64,000 bases of DNA from Alsobacter sp046349155. GTDB lineage: Bacteria > Pseudomonadota > Alphaproteobacteria > Rhizobiales > Beijerinckiaceae. Of the stretch, positions 42,526 to 52,031 are shown piece after piece. Location of the stretch: the NCBI GenBank assembly GCA_046349155.1, contig JAXMCW010000001.1, forward strand, positions 1,426,001 through 1,490,000. The letters are read 5' to 3'. The translations under genes were made by a program, and so were the position numbers. The notes beneath the pieces were generated by a model, which saw only the letters and a program-made list of their open reading frames with translations, searched no databases and was not told the origin of the DNA. Numbering within the stretch: position 1 is the first letter of the stretch; each line of letters begins with the position of its first letter.

Positions 42526-42786
42526 CTACGGGCTGCGGCTTGTTATTGCTGATGCAGAACCTGCCACGTTGTCTGCTTCTCCTTCGTGATGACCAGCAGC
42601 ATTTCTTAGTGCTGAAAGGAAACCGCCCACTTCGACCTGATGTTCATGGCAAGCCTCCCTGACGGTATGGAAGCTCCCGATCGGACAACCGATGCATCCG
42701 AAACGATAGTTTAGAAAGACCCGGATTGTCTCCGGCCACAGCCTCATGACATCGTCCACGAGCAGGTCTTCTGTGATGCTGGGCAT
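42526..42786 (-). CDS. DUF1858 domain protein
   Basis: The protein has 86 residues. The N-terminal segment VDDVMRLWPETIRVFLNYRF is the DUF1858 signature, followed by CIGCPIGSFHTVREAC with a CxxC pair that may form a redox disulfide. GGAGGG lies just upstream of the ATG at 42786. Such proteins are encoded beside hybrid-cluster and denitrification genes. It is the first gene of the minus-strand cluster. Confidence 0.85.
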   Translation of the reverse strand: MPSITEDLLVDDVMRLWPETIRVFLNYRFGCIGCPIGSFHTVREACHEHQVEVGGFLSALRNAAGHHEGEADNVAGSASAITSRSP

Positions 42787-43170
42787 CGAACCCTCCATCA
42801 TCAAATGGAAATTAGAGCTCACTACTGACGGGTTTTCCTTGCGCTGGAACAAGGATCTTTGCGATTTCGAGCACCGATCCGCTAGCTATCCGCGCGGTGG
42901 ATAATGAGCGCCCGATGGCAATCGACGACCTGGCCTTGCGCTAGACCATCTTGCGGCATCAGCTGATCCAAGTGGCGCAGAGTCTCGTCCATTCCGGGTT
43001 CGTCACGGGCCTGGCGGCCCGCAGGGGCAGCCTGAAGATCGCAACATGTGGAGCCGCAGCGATCCTGCGCCAAATGATAGATAACACATAGATCATTAAA
43101 TTACTCATTATGTAAGAATAGTTTTACTCGATTGCCAATCAATAAATCTCCAAAATTGCTATATAACATA
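42787..43170. other. Promoter gap between the DUF1858 gene and the fnr-like gene
   Basis: The right half (about 43070-43170) is AT-rich and probably holds the promoter of the minus-strand cluster. I looked for TTGAT-N4-ATCAA boxes and found only weak half-sites. No gene is visible. Confidence 0.4.
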
Positions 43171-43863
43171 CTATAGATCATTTTGATCAAAGGTCACACT
43201 CGGCCGCGCAAACTTTGTCAATCGCGGAAGATCGAGACGGATTACCCTCCCGTCGCTCAAAACCCCATGATCGCGCAGCGCAACGAATGTTCGCGAAAGG
43301 TGCTCTGCAGTCACTCCTAGTCTGCTTGCTAGAACGCCCCTGCTTACAGGCATTTCGAATTCCGCTGATCCTTCTGCTTGCGCTTCGGTGAGCAACCAAT
43401 TGGCGAGCCGCTCTGCGGCTGATCGCGTTCGTTGGTTCTTTAGTTCCTTCATGACGTCGCGGTAGCGAGCCGCTAGTTCAGAACCTAGGGCCTGACAGAA
43501 GGTCGGGTCCTGAGTCATTGCAGCGCGAACGTCGGCTGCCGGAACGAACAAGATACGTGATGGCGCAATGGTGCGTGCGGAGGTCAGCTGCACTTGGTCC
43601 AGCCATACTGCTGCTACGATGAAGGCCGTGGGGGGCCTCACGAATGCAAGCGTCGTCAAAGCGCCTGCCTTCTCCGTGAACGTCTCCACGAGCCCATTGA
43701 GCAGAACGTAAAGGAATTCTGGCTTTTCACCTTCTCGAAGGAATGTGGATGAACTCGGCAGGTCAACGATCCTCGCCCGTATCGTGACTGAATCGAACGT
43801 TCCGTCCGGCACGCCCCGAAAGAGTGGAAAGCCTCGAATGAGGTGTTGGTCGCTGCCGCGCAT
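43171..43863 (-). CDS. Crp/Fnr-family regulator (NNR/DNR-like)
   Basis: The protein has 230 residues. An N-terminal effector domain (residues about 15-120) is followed by a dimerisation helix and a C-terminal winged helix with VSRGVLASRLGVTAEHLSRT. There is no N-terminal Cys cluster, so it is not an oxygen sensor like FNR. It fits the NNR/DNR group that responds to NO or nitrite. GGAGG precedes its ATG. It is divergent from narK across 131 nt containing two FNR-like boxes and is the obvious candidate to control the nar operon. Confidence 0.85.
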   Translation of the reverse strand: MRGSDQHLIRGFPLFRGVPDGTFDSVTIRARIVDLPSSSTFLREGEKPEFLYVLLNGLVETFTEKAGALTTLAFVRPPTAFIVAAVWLDQVQLTSARTIAPSRILFVPAADVRAAMTQDPTFCQALGSELAARYRDVMKELKNQRTRSAAERLANWLLTEAQAEGSAEFEMPVSRGVLASRLGVTAEHLSRTFVALRDHGVLSDGRVIRLDLPRLTKFARPSVTFDQNDL

Positions 43864-43895
43864 GCGATCCTCCGTTCTGCTTTTGCTCTTATGTA

Positions 43896-43909
43896 TTGAT
43901 GTAGATCAT
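43896..43909 (+). promoter_or_regulatory. FNR-like box upstream of narK
   Basis: TTGAT-gtag-ATCAT matches the Fnr/NNR consensus TTGAT-N4-ATCAA at nine of ten positions. It lies about 86 nt before the narK start and 33 nt before the divergent fnr-like start, so it could serve both genes. Confidence 0.7.
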
Positions 43910-43927
43910 AAAAAAACGCCATCAGCT

Positions 43928-43941
43928 TTGATCCCGCTCAA
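43928..43941 (+). promoter_or_regulatory. Second, weaker FNR-like box upstream of narK
   Basis: TTGAT-cccg-CTCAA matches the consensus at eight of ten positions and lies 32 nt downstream (start to start) of the first box. Two boxes three helical turns apart suggest cooperative or dual control. Confidence 0.5.
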
Positions 43942-43994
43942 AGACCACCCCCGCATGGCTGACAAACATTGGCCAGCCTGAGAGGAGCCGAGAT

Positions 43995-46742
43995 ATGCAG
44001 CGGGATGCAGCGTCGGGTCGTGCGCTTTGGACATCGACCATTGCCTTCACGGTCTGCTTCGCGGTCTGGACGATTTTCTCGATCATCGGGATCCAGATCA
44101 AAAAGCAACTGGGCCTGACCGAAACCCAGTTTGGCCTGCTGGTGGGCACACCGATCCTCACGGGATCGCTGATACGCATTCTGTTGGGCGTTTGGACCGA
44201 CCAGTATGGCGGCCGGCGGATTTATACCTTGGTGATGGTCGCCGGAGCTGTAGCGACGTTCCTGCTGTCCTGGGCCCAGACATATCCACAGATGTTGCTC
44301 GCGGCCCTTGGGGTGGGCATCGCCGGAGGATCTTTCGCAGTCGGTGTGGCTTATGTCTCCAAGTGGTACCCGCCCGCAAAACAAGGCACCGCGCTGGGCA
44401 TCTTTGGGGCCGGCAACGTCGGTGCCGCTGTCACCAAATTCTGCGCTCCATTTGTACTTGTCGCCTATGGCTGGCAGACGGTCGCCCAAGTGTGGGCGGC
44501 GGGACTGTTGCTGATGGCCGCCATCTTCTGGCTGATGACATCCGAAGACCCTGTCACATTGGAACGGCGTGCCAAGGGTGTACAGCCTGAAAGCATGTGG
44601 AAGCAGTTCGCTCCATTGATGAATGTACAAGTTTGGCGATTTTCACTCTATTACTTCTTTGTGTTCGGCGCGTTCGTTGCCCTGTCCCTCTGGCTTCCCC
44701 AGTACCTCATCAATGTGTACGGCTTCGACATCAAGTCGGCCGGAATGCTGGCAGCCTTCTTTTCGGTTCCGGCGAGCCTACTTCGTGCCTACGGCGGACA
44801 TTTGTCTGATCGGTATGGCGCCAGGCGGGTAATGTACTGGACTTTCCTCGTCTCGGTCGCCTGTACGTTCGTCCTGTCCTATCCCCCGACCGAATACATC
44901 GTGCAGGGCGTCAACGGCCCCATCAGGTTCCACCTGGAGACCGGACCCGGCCTCTTCATTGCCCTTGTCTTCGTCCTCGGCTTCTTCATGGCTCTTGGCA
45001 AGGCAGCCGTGTTCAAGCACATCCCGGTTTACTATCCCGGCCATGTGGGCGCCGTTGGCGGCCTTGTGGGGATGATCGGTGGTCTCGGTGGATTCATCCT
45101 CCCCATCGTCTTCGGCGTGCTGAATGACCTGACGGGACTATGGACGAGCTGCTTCATGCTGCTCTTCCTCATAGTCTCGGTCTCACTGCTGTGGATGCAC
45201 TTCGCCATCCGTCAGATGGAGAAGGAGGCCGGCGGCCGCGCGCTCGACACGCTTCCCCAGCTTCCCGAGATGGAAGAACTCCATGGGCCCGAGCACGCCG
45301 GCGCCCTGGCTGGCGGCGCGGTGCTCGTCGACTGGAGGCCGGAGGAAAAGTCTTTCTGGGAAACTCAAGGCCGGGCGATCGCACGACGCAATTTGTGGAT
45401 CTCGATCCCCGCCCTGCTCCTCTCCTTCGCAATCTGGCAGGTTTGGTCGGTCGTCGTCGCAAAGCTACCGCTTGTGGGCTTCAAATTCACGACGGATCAG
45501 CTTTTCTGGCTCGCCGCACTTCCCGGTATCTCGGGGGCGACGCTGCGGATCTTCTACTCTTTCATGGTCCCGATCTTCGGGGGACGGTTGTGGACGACGC
45601 TGGCCACGTGGTCGCTGATGATCCCCGCGGTCGGCATCGGGTATGCCGTCCAAAACCCTGATACGCCCTACATCGTCCTGCTTCTCCTCGCCCTACTCTG
45701 CGGCTTCGGCGGCGGCAACTTCGCGTCCTCGATGTCCAACATCTCGTTCTTCTTCCCGAAGGCCGAGAAGGGCAACGCGCTCGCTTTGAACGCAGGGCTC
45801 GGCAATCTCGGCGTGAGTGTCGTCCAGTTCCTGGTTCCGATCGTTATCACCGCCGGCGTGTTTGGCTGGCTCGGTGGCGATCCTGCCGCCGTAAAGGAGG
45901 GAGCGAAGGAGTACCACCTCTGGCTGCAGAACGCAGGCTTCATCTGGGTGCCCTTCATCGCAGCCTCCGCCTTCGCCGCCTGGTTCGGCATGAACGATAT
46001 CGCATCCGCGAAGGCGTCGTTTGCCGAGCAGTCGGTCATCTTCCAGCGCAAGCACAACTGGATCATGTGCTGGCTCTACACCGGGACGTTCGGCTCCTTC
46101 ATCGGCTATTCCGCCGGCTTCCCACTCCTGACGAAGATCCTCTTCCCGGAGGTCAATGCGCTGCAGTTAGCCTTCATCGGGCCACTGGTTGGCGCGCTTT
46201 CACGCTCCTTGACGGGGTGGGTCGCGGATCGGTGGGGCGGCGGCAGGGTCACCTTCTGGGTGTTCTTGCTGATGATGGCTGGTGTTCTCGGCGTCCTCTA
46301 CTTCGTCGGCATCAAGGACCAGCCCCTCGCGTTCTATGGCTTCTTCGGCATGTTCCTGGTGCTGTTCTTCGCCACCGGCGTGGGCAATGCCTCCACTTTC
46401 CAGATGATACCGGCGATCATGCGCAAGGAGATGGAGCGACTGATGCCGGGTGCCGATGCGGCGACGCGCCTCCGGCAGGCCGAGAAGGAATCCGCTGCGA
46501 TTACTGGTTTCACGTCGGCGATCGCCGCCTACGGCGCGTTCTTCATCCCGAAGTCCTACGGCACGTCGCTCGCCATGACGGGCGGGGTCGAGACGGCCCT
46601 TTACGGCTTCCTCGCCTTCTACGTGACCTGCCTCGTGATTACCTGGGCCGTCTACACCCGCAAGGGCGGCCTTCTCCATGACATCGAGCGCCGCGGCGGC
46701 CCGACCGGTCCCAACCGCGCCGCGCCGCAGCCCGCCGTATAG
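43995..46742 (+). CDS. narK: NarK fusion: nitrate/nitrite transporter with two MFS modules
   Basis: The protein has 915 residues, about twice a normal NarK. The first module (1 to about 415) has the NarK1-type nitrate signature AGGSFAVGVAYVSKWYPPAK. The second (about 455 to 915) has the NarK2-type signature GGNFASSMSNISFFFPKAE. They are joined by a hydrophilic linker. Such fusions, known in Paracoccus, combine proton-nitrate symport with nitrate/nitrite antiport. GAGGAG lies 8 nt before the ATG. narG starts 10 nt after the stop. Confidence 0.95.
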   Translation: MQRDAASGRALWTSTIAFTVCFAVWTIFSIIGIQIKKQLGLTETQFGLLVGTPILTGSLIRILLGVWTDQYGGRRIYTLVMVAGAVATFLLSWAQTYPQMLLAALGVGIAGGSFAVGVAYVSKWYPPAKQGTALGIFGAGNVGAAVTKFCAPFVLVAYGWQTVAQVWAAGLLLMAAIFWLMTSEDPVTLERRAKGVQPESMWKQFAPLMNVQVWRFSLYYFFVFGAFVALSLWLPQYLINVYGFDIKSAGMLAAFFSVPASLLRAYGGHLSDRYGARRVMYWTFLVSVACTFVLSYPPTEYIVQGVNGPIRFHLETGPGLFIALVFVLGFFMALGKAAVFKHIPVYYPGHVGAVGGLVGMIGGLGGFILPIVFGVLNDLTGLWTSCFMLLFLIVSVSLLWMHFAIRQMEKEAGGRALDTLPQLPEMEELHGPEHAGALAGGAVLVDWRPEEKSFWETQGRAIARRNLWISIPALLLSFAIWQVWSVVVAKLPLVGFKFTTDQLFWLAALPGISGATLRIFYSFMVPIFGGRLWTTLATWSLMIPAVGIGYAVQNPDTPYIVLLLLALLCGFGGGNFASSMSNISFFFPKAEKGNALALNAGLGNLGVSVVQFLVPIVITAGVFGWLGGDPAAVKEGAKEYHLWLQNAGFIWVPFIAASAFAAWFGMNDIASAKASFAEQSVIFQRKHNWIMCWLYTGTFGSFIGYSAGFPLLTKILFPEVNALQLAFIGPLVGALSRSLTGWVADRWGGGRVTFWVFLLMMAGVLGVLYFVGIKDQPLAFYGFFGMFLVLFFATGVGNASTFQMIPAIMRKEMERLMPGADAATRLRQAEKESAAITGFTSAIAAYGAFFIPKSYGTSLAMTGGVETALYGFLAFYVTCLVITWAVYTRKGGLLHDIERRGGPTGPNRAAPQPAV

Positions 46743-46752
46743 GGAGCCCTCC

Positions 46753-49700
46753 ATGAGCCACTTTCTCGACCGGCTGACCTTCTTCTCGCGTGCGCAGGAG
46801 GAGTTCGCCGAAGGTCACGGCATCGTCACGACAGAGAGCCGCGACTGGGAGGACGGTTACCGCAAGCGCTGGCAGCACGATAAGATCGCGCGCTCGACAC
46901 ATGGCGTGAACTGCACCGGCTCCTGCTCGTGGAAGGTCTACGTCAAGGGCGGAATCGTCACCTGGGAAACCCAGCAGACGGACTATCCGCGCACCCGGCC
47001 CGACTTGCCGAACCACGAGCCCCGCGGCTGCGCCCGAGGCGCCAGTTATTCCTGGTATCTCTACTCGGGAAACAGGGTGAAATACCCGCTCGTGCGCTCG
47101 CGGCTGCTGAAGCTGTGGCGCGAGGCACGCAAGACGCTGCCGCCAGTGGCTGCCTGGGCATCGATCGTCGGAGACCCAGAGAAGCGGGCCTCCTACGTCA
47201 CGAAGCGCGGCCAGGGCGGCTTCGTTCGTGGCGCTTGGGACGAGGTCTTCGAACTCGTCGCCGCCGCAAATGCCTATACGGCCAAGACCTATGGACCCGA
47301 TCGAATCTTCGGCTTCTCGCCGATCCCGGCCATGTCGATGGTCAGCTACGCTGCAGGCTCGCGCTACCTCTCCCTGTTGGGTGGGGTCTGCATGTCGTTT
47401 TACGACTGGTACTGCGATCTGCCGCCCGCGTCGCCGATGACGTGGGGCGAGCAAACGGACGTACCGGAAAGCGCGGACTGGTACAATTCCGGCTTTCTTA
47501 TCCTGTGGGGATCCAACGTCCCGCAGACGCGCACGCCCGACGCGCATTTCTACACCGAGGTCCGCTACAAGGGCGCCAAGAGCGTCGTGATCTGCCCGGA
47601 CTACTCGGAAGCCTCCAAGTTCGCGGACATGTGGATTTCCGTGAAGCAGGGGACTGACGCCGCGGTGGCGATGGCCATGGGTCACGTCATTCTCAAGGAG
47701 TGCTACGTCGATCGGCAGGTGCCCTACTTCGTCGACTACGCGCGGCGCTATACCGACATGCCCATGCTCGTGCGGCTTGCCGAGCAAGACGGGCGCCTCG
47801 TTCCCGAGCGTTTCCTGCGGGCGTCCGATTTCGACGGCAAGCTCGAACAGGCGAACAACCCCGACTGGAAGTCCGTGGCCTACGACGACGCCTCTGGGTC
47901 CCTTGTGGTGCCCAACGGCTCGGTGGGATTTCGCTGGGGCGAACAGGGCAAGTGGAACCTCGAGGAGAGGGCCTCCGGCTCAGACACGAAGCTGAGACTC
48001 AGTCTCGCCGAGCACAGCGACGGTATGGCAGCGGTCGCGTTTCCCTATTTTGGGAACCGCGAGCACGATCACTTCAAGGGCACGGATCATCCGGACGTTC
48101 TGGTCCGCAACGTGCCAGTGAAGACCCTGAAACTCGCCGACGGCGAAACCAGGGTGGCAACGGTCTACGACCTCTTCCTCGCCAATTACGGCGTCGACCG
48201 CGGCTTTGGCGGCGGTGATGTCGCAAAGAGCTACGCGGAAAACGTGCCTTACACACCAGCTTGGTGCGAGCGGATTTCCGGCGTACCGCGGGCGCAGGTC
48301 GAGACGGTTGCGCGCGAATTCGCGCGCAACGCCGAGAAGACCAACGGTCGTTCAATGATCATCGTCGGGGCGGCGATGAATCATTGGTTCCATATGGACA
48401 TGAACTACCGCGGCATCATCAACATGCTGGTGATGTGCGGCTGCATCGGCCAGTCCGGCGGCGGCTGGTCGCACTATGTGGGCCAGGAAAAACTGCGCCC
48501 CCAATCAGGATGGTTGCCTCTCGCTTTCGGCCTCGACTGGGGCCGCCCGCCGCGCCAGCAGAACTCCACGTCGGCGTTCTACGCCCACACAGACCAGTGG
48601 CGCTACGAGACGCTGGACGTGAAGGAGATCCTCTCGCCCACCGCTCCCTCCGGGCCGTGGGACGGCGCGCTGATCGACTACAACGTCCGCGCCGAGCGGA
48701 TGGGCTGGTTGCCCTCTGCACCGCAGCTGAAGCAGAACCCGCTCACCATCGCGGCCAAAGCCGCAGCCGCGGGGATGGAGCCGAAGGACTATGTCGCCAA
48801 GGCGGTGAAGTCCGGCGAACTCCAAATGTCCTGCGAGGATCCGGACGCACCCGAGAACTGGCCGCGCAATCTCTTCGTGTGGCGCTCCAACTTGCTTGGC
48901 TCATCGGGCAAGGGGCACGAATATTTCCTCAAGCACCTGCTCGGCACGCAGAACGGCGTGCTCGGAAAGGACCTCGGGGAGGCGGGCACGCGGAAGCCGC
49001 AGGACGTCGCCTGGCATGAAGAGGCACCGGAAGGAAAACTTGACCTGCTCGTAACGCTGGACTTCCGGATGTCGACGACTTGCGTCTACTCGGACGTCGT
49101 CCTGCCTACCGCCACCTGGTACGAGAAGAACGACCTCAACACCTCGGACATGCACCCCTTCATCCACCCGCTCTCCGCAGCAGTGGATCCCGTTTGGGAG
49201 GCCCGTTCCGACTGGGAGATCTACAAGGGACTGGCCAAGGCTTTTTCGGCCATTGCGCCAGAAGTCCTGGGGGTCGAGACAGACGTCGTGCTGACCCCCA
49301 TTCTGCACGACACGCCCGCCGAGATCGCCCAGGCACTCGACGTGAAGGACTGGAGGCGCGGCGAATGCGACCCGGTGCCCGGGCGGACCATGCCGAGTAT
49401 CACGGTGGTCGAGCGCGACTACCCCAACCTCTACAAGCGCTTCACCTCGCTCGGGCCGCTGATGGAGAAGGTCGGCAATGGCGGCAAGGGCATGTCGTGG
49501 AACACCCAGCACGAAGTGGACGCGCTGCGCGACCTCAACGGCGTCGTGACCGAGGAGGGCCCGACCAAGGGCCTCGCCCGCATTGACTCCGACATCGATG
49601 CCTGTGAGGTCATCCTTTCGCTCGCGCCTGAGACAAACGGCGAAGTCGCCGTGAAGGCTTGGGAGTCGCTCGGCAAGTTCACCGGCCGGGACCACACGCA

Positions 49701-50514
49701 CCTCGCAGTGCACAAGGAAGACGAGAAGATCCGCTACCGGGACGTCGTCGCCCAGCCACGCAAGATCATCTCGTCGCCCATCTGGTCGGGGCTGGAATCC
49801 GAGAAGGTCTGCTACAACGCCGGCTACACGAACGTCCACGAGTTGATCCCGTGGCGCACGCTGACCGGCCGCCAGCAGCTCTACCAGGACCACCTTTGGA
49901 TGCGAGCGTTCGGCGAGGGCTTCTGCGTCTACCGGCCGCCCATCGATACCCGCGCGGTGAAGCCGGTAATCGACAGCAAGCCCAATGGAGAAAAGCAGAT
50001 CGTCCTCAACTTTATCACGCCGCACCAGAAGTGGGGCATCCACTCCACTTATACGGACAATTTGCTGATGCTGACGCTCTCACGCGGCGGGCCGATCGTC
50101 TGGATGAGCGAGGTCGACGCCCGGAAGGCCGGCATCGTCGATAACGACTGGATCGAGGCCTACAACGTGAACGGCGCCCTCGTGGCCCGTGCCGTCGTCT
50201 CGCAGCGCGTCAAGGAAGGCATGTGCATGATGTATCATGCACAGGAGAAGATCGTGAATGTTCCGGGCTCGCAGATTACCGGCAAGCGGGGCGGCATCCA
50301 CAACTCGGTCACCCGTGCGGTCCTTAAGCCGACACACATGATCGGGGGCTACGCGCAACAGTCCTATGGCTTCAATTACTATGGAACTGTCGGCTCAAAC
50401 CGCGACGAATTCGTGATTATCCGCAAGTTGTCGAACGTCGACTGGCTCGACCGGCCGCTCTCCGACACGTCCCCCGCCCCGAACTCCACTCCCCGCCAGG
50501 AGGCAGCAGAATGA
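46753..50514 (+). CDS. narG: Respiratory nitrate reductase alpha subunit
   Basis: The protein has 1253 residues, full length. The FS0 cluster ligands His50, Cys54, Cys58 and Cys93 (THGVNCTGSCSW and RGCARG) and the Mo-ligand Asp222 (YCDLPP) fall at the same numbers as in E. coli NarG. It binds bis-MGD and reduces nitrate to nitrite on the cytoplasmic side of the membrane. No Tat signal is seen, as expected for membrane-bound Nar facing inward. It overlaps narH by four bases. Confidence 0.97.
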   Translation: MSHFLDRLTFFSRAQEEFAEGHGIVTTESRDWEDGYRKRWQHDKIARSTHGVNCTGSCSWKVYVKGGIVTWETQQTDYPRTRPDLPNHEPRGCARGASYSWYLYSGNRVKYPLVRSRLLKLWREARKTLPPVAAWASIVGDPEKRASYVTKRGQGGFVRGAWDEVFELVAAANAYTAKTYGPDRIFGFSPIPAMSMVSYAAGSRYLSLLGGVCMSFYDWYCDLPPASPMTWGEQTDVPESADWYNSGFLILWGSNVPQTRTPDAHFYTEVRYKGAKSVVICPDYSEASKFADMWISVKQGTDAAVAMAMGHVILKECYVDRQVPYFVDYARRYTDMPMLVRLAEQDGRLVPERFLRASDFDGKLEQANNPDWKSVAYDDASGSLVVPNGSVGFRWGEQGKWNLEERASGSDTKLRLSLAEHSDGMAAVAFPYFGNREHDHFKGTDHPDVLVRNVPVKTLKLADGETRVATVYDLFLANYGVDRGFGGGDVAKSYAENVPYTPAWCERISGVPRAQVETVAREFARNAEKTNGRSMIIVGAAMNHWFHMDMNYRGIINMLVMCGCIGQSGGGWSHYVGQEKLRPQSGWLPLAFGLDWGRPPRQQNSTSAFYAHTDQWRYETLDVKEILSPTAPSGPWDGALIDYNVRAERMGWLPSAPQLKQNPLTIAAKAAAAGMEPKDYVAKAVKSGELQMSCEDPDAPENWPRNLFVWRSNLLGSSGKGHEYFLKHLLGTQNGVLGKDLGEAGTRKPQDVAWHEEAPEGKLDLLVTLDFRMSTTCVYSDVVLPTATWYEKNDLNTSDMHPFIHPLSAAVDPVWEARSDWEIYKGLAKAFSAIAPEVLGVETDVVLTPILHDTPAEIAQALDVKDWRRGECDPVPGRTMPSITVVERDYPNLYKRFTSLGPLMEKVGNGGKGMSWNTQHEVDALRDLNGVVTEEGPTKGLARIDSDIDACEVILSLAPETNGEVAVKAWESLGKFTGRDHTHLAVHKEDEKIRYRDVVAQPRKIISSPIWSGLESEKVCYNAGYTNVHELIPWRTLTGRQQLYQDHLWMRAFGEGFCVYRPPIDTRAVKPVIDSKPNGEKQIVLNFITPHQKWGIHSTYTDNLLMLTLSRGGPIVWMSEVDARKAGIVDNDWIEAYNVNGALVARAVVSQRVKEGMCMMYHAQEKIVNVPGSQITGKRGGIHNSVTRAVLKPTHMIGGYAQQSYGFNYYGTVGSNRDEFVIIRKLSNVDWLDRPLSDTSPAPNSTPRQEAAE

Positions 50515-52031
50515 AGATCCGCGCCCAGATCGCCATGGTGCTGAACCTCGACAAGTGCATCGGGTGTCACACCTGCAGCGTCACCTGCAAGAATGTATGG
50601 ACCAGCCGGGAAGGCATGGAATACGCGTGGTTCAACAACGTGGAGACGAAACCCGGCGTCGGCTATCCCAAGGAATGGGAAAACCAGAAGCGCTGGAAGG
50701 GCGGCTGGGTTCGCAACAAGGATGGGTCGATCCAGCCGCGCATCGGTGGCAAGTGGCGGGTGCTCTCGAAGATCTTCGCAAATCCTGACCTTCCGGAGAT
50801 CGACGACTACTACGAGCCCTTCACCTTCGACTACGAACACCTCCAGAAAGCTCCGGAGATGGAGACCTTTCCGACTGCCCGGCCGCGCTCACTTGTCTCA
50901 GGCGAGCGCATGGAGAAGATCGAGTGGGGACCGAACTGGGAAGAAATTCTTGGCGGAGAATTCGCCAAGCGGTCCAAGGACGCGAACTTCGAAGGCGTCC
51001 AGAAGGAGATCTACGGCCAGTTCGAAAACACGTTCATGATGTACCTGCCCAGGCTTTGCGAGCATTGCCTCAACCCGGCCTGCGTCGCGTCCTGCCCGTC
51101 GGGCGCCATCTACAAGCGTGAGGAGGACGGCATCGTCCTGATCGATCAGGATAAGTGCCGGGGATGGCGGATGTGCGTCTCTGGCTGCCCCTACAAGAAG
51201 ATCTACTACAACTGGTCGTCCGGAAAGTCGGAGAAGTGCATCTTCTGCTATCCTCGTATCGAGGCGGGGCAGCCGACCGTGTGTTCGGAAACCTGTGTCG
51301 GGCGAATTCGCTATCTCGGAGTGGTGCTCTACGACGCCGACCGGATCGAGTCTGCTGCCTCTACACCAGACGAGAAGCGGCTCTATCAGGCGCAGCTGGA
51401 CGTGTTCCTCGATCCGAACGATCCAGTCGTCCTGCGCAAGGCGCACGAGCAGGGCATTCCTCATGCTTGGCTCGAGGCAGCCCGCAAATCACCCGTCTGG
51501 AAGATGGCGATGGAATGGGGCGTGGCTTTCCCGCTCCATCCTGAATACCGCACCCTCCCGATGGTCTGGTACGTGCCGCCACTCTCGCCGATCCAGTCGG
51601 CCGCGGAGGCCGGCTCCATCGGCATGGATGGCGAGATGCCCGACGTGCGCTCGCTGCGCATACCCCTGCGCTACCTCGCCAACATGCTCACGGCCGGCGA
51701 CGAGGAGCCCGTCGCCAAGGCGTTGGAGCGCATGTTGGCCATGCGCGCCTACATGCGGGCCAAGACCGTTGATGGCGTGATCGACGAGCCTGTCGCACGG
51801 AAAGTCGGCCTCACCACCGCGCAGATCGAGGAGATGTACCACGTCATGGCCATCGCCAATTACGAGGATCGCTTCGTTATTCCGACCGCGCACCGGGAGC
51901 TCGGCGCGGACGCCTACGATCTGCGGGGTTCGTGCGGCTTCTCGTTCGGGAATGGATGCTCCGACGGCGAGACGCCGACGAACCTTTTCGGCATGCCGCG
52001 CAAGGGCAAGACCCCGATGGAGGTCGCGTGA
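50511..52031 (+). CDS. narH: Respiratory nitrate reductase beta subunit
   Basis: The protein has 506 residues with four Fe-S clusters. The first Cys set is CIGCHTCSVTCK (C16, C19, C22, C26), followed by CEHCLNPACVASC, and the variant set CRGWRMCVSGC, in which Trp replaces a Cys to give a 3Fe-4S cluster, as in other NarH. It carries electrons from NarI haem to NarG. The start overlaps narG (ATGA) and the stop overlaps narJ. Confidence 0.97.
   Translation: MKIRAQIAMVLNLDKCIGCHTCSVTCKNVWTSREGMEYAWFNNVETKPGVGYPKEWENQKRWKGGWVRNKDGSIQPRIGGKWRVLSKIFANPDLPEIDDYYEPFTFDYEHLQKAPEMETFPTARPRSLVSGERMEKIEWGPNWEEILGGEFAKRSKDANFEGVQKEIYGQFENTFMMYLPRLCEHCLNPACVASCPSGAIYKREEDGIVLIDQDKCRGWRMCVSGCPYKKIYYNWSSGKSEKCIFCYPRIEAGQPTVCSETCVGRIRYLGVVLYDADRIESAASTPDEKRLYQAQLDVFLDPNDPVVLRKAHEQGIPHAWLEAARKSPVWKMAMEWGVAFPLHPEYRTLPMVWYVPPLSPIQSAAEAGSIGMDGEMPDVRSLRIPLRYLANMLTAGDEEPVAKALERMLAMRAYMRAKTVDGVIDEPVARKVGLTTAQIEEMYHVMAIANYEDRFVIPTAHRELGADAYDLRGSCGFSFGNGCSDGETPTNLFGMPRKGKTPMEVA

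Noticed and set aside
43181..43190. TTTTGATCAA as an FNR box
   Set aside because: The half-sites have no 4-nt spacer and it lies inside the coding end of the fnr-like gene.
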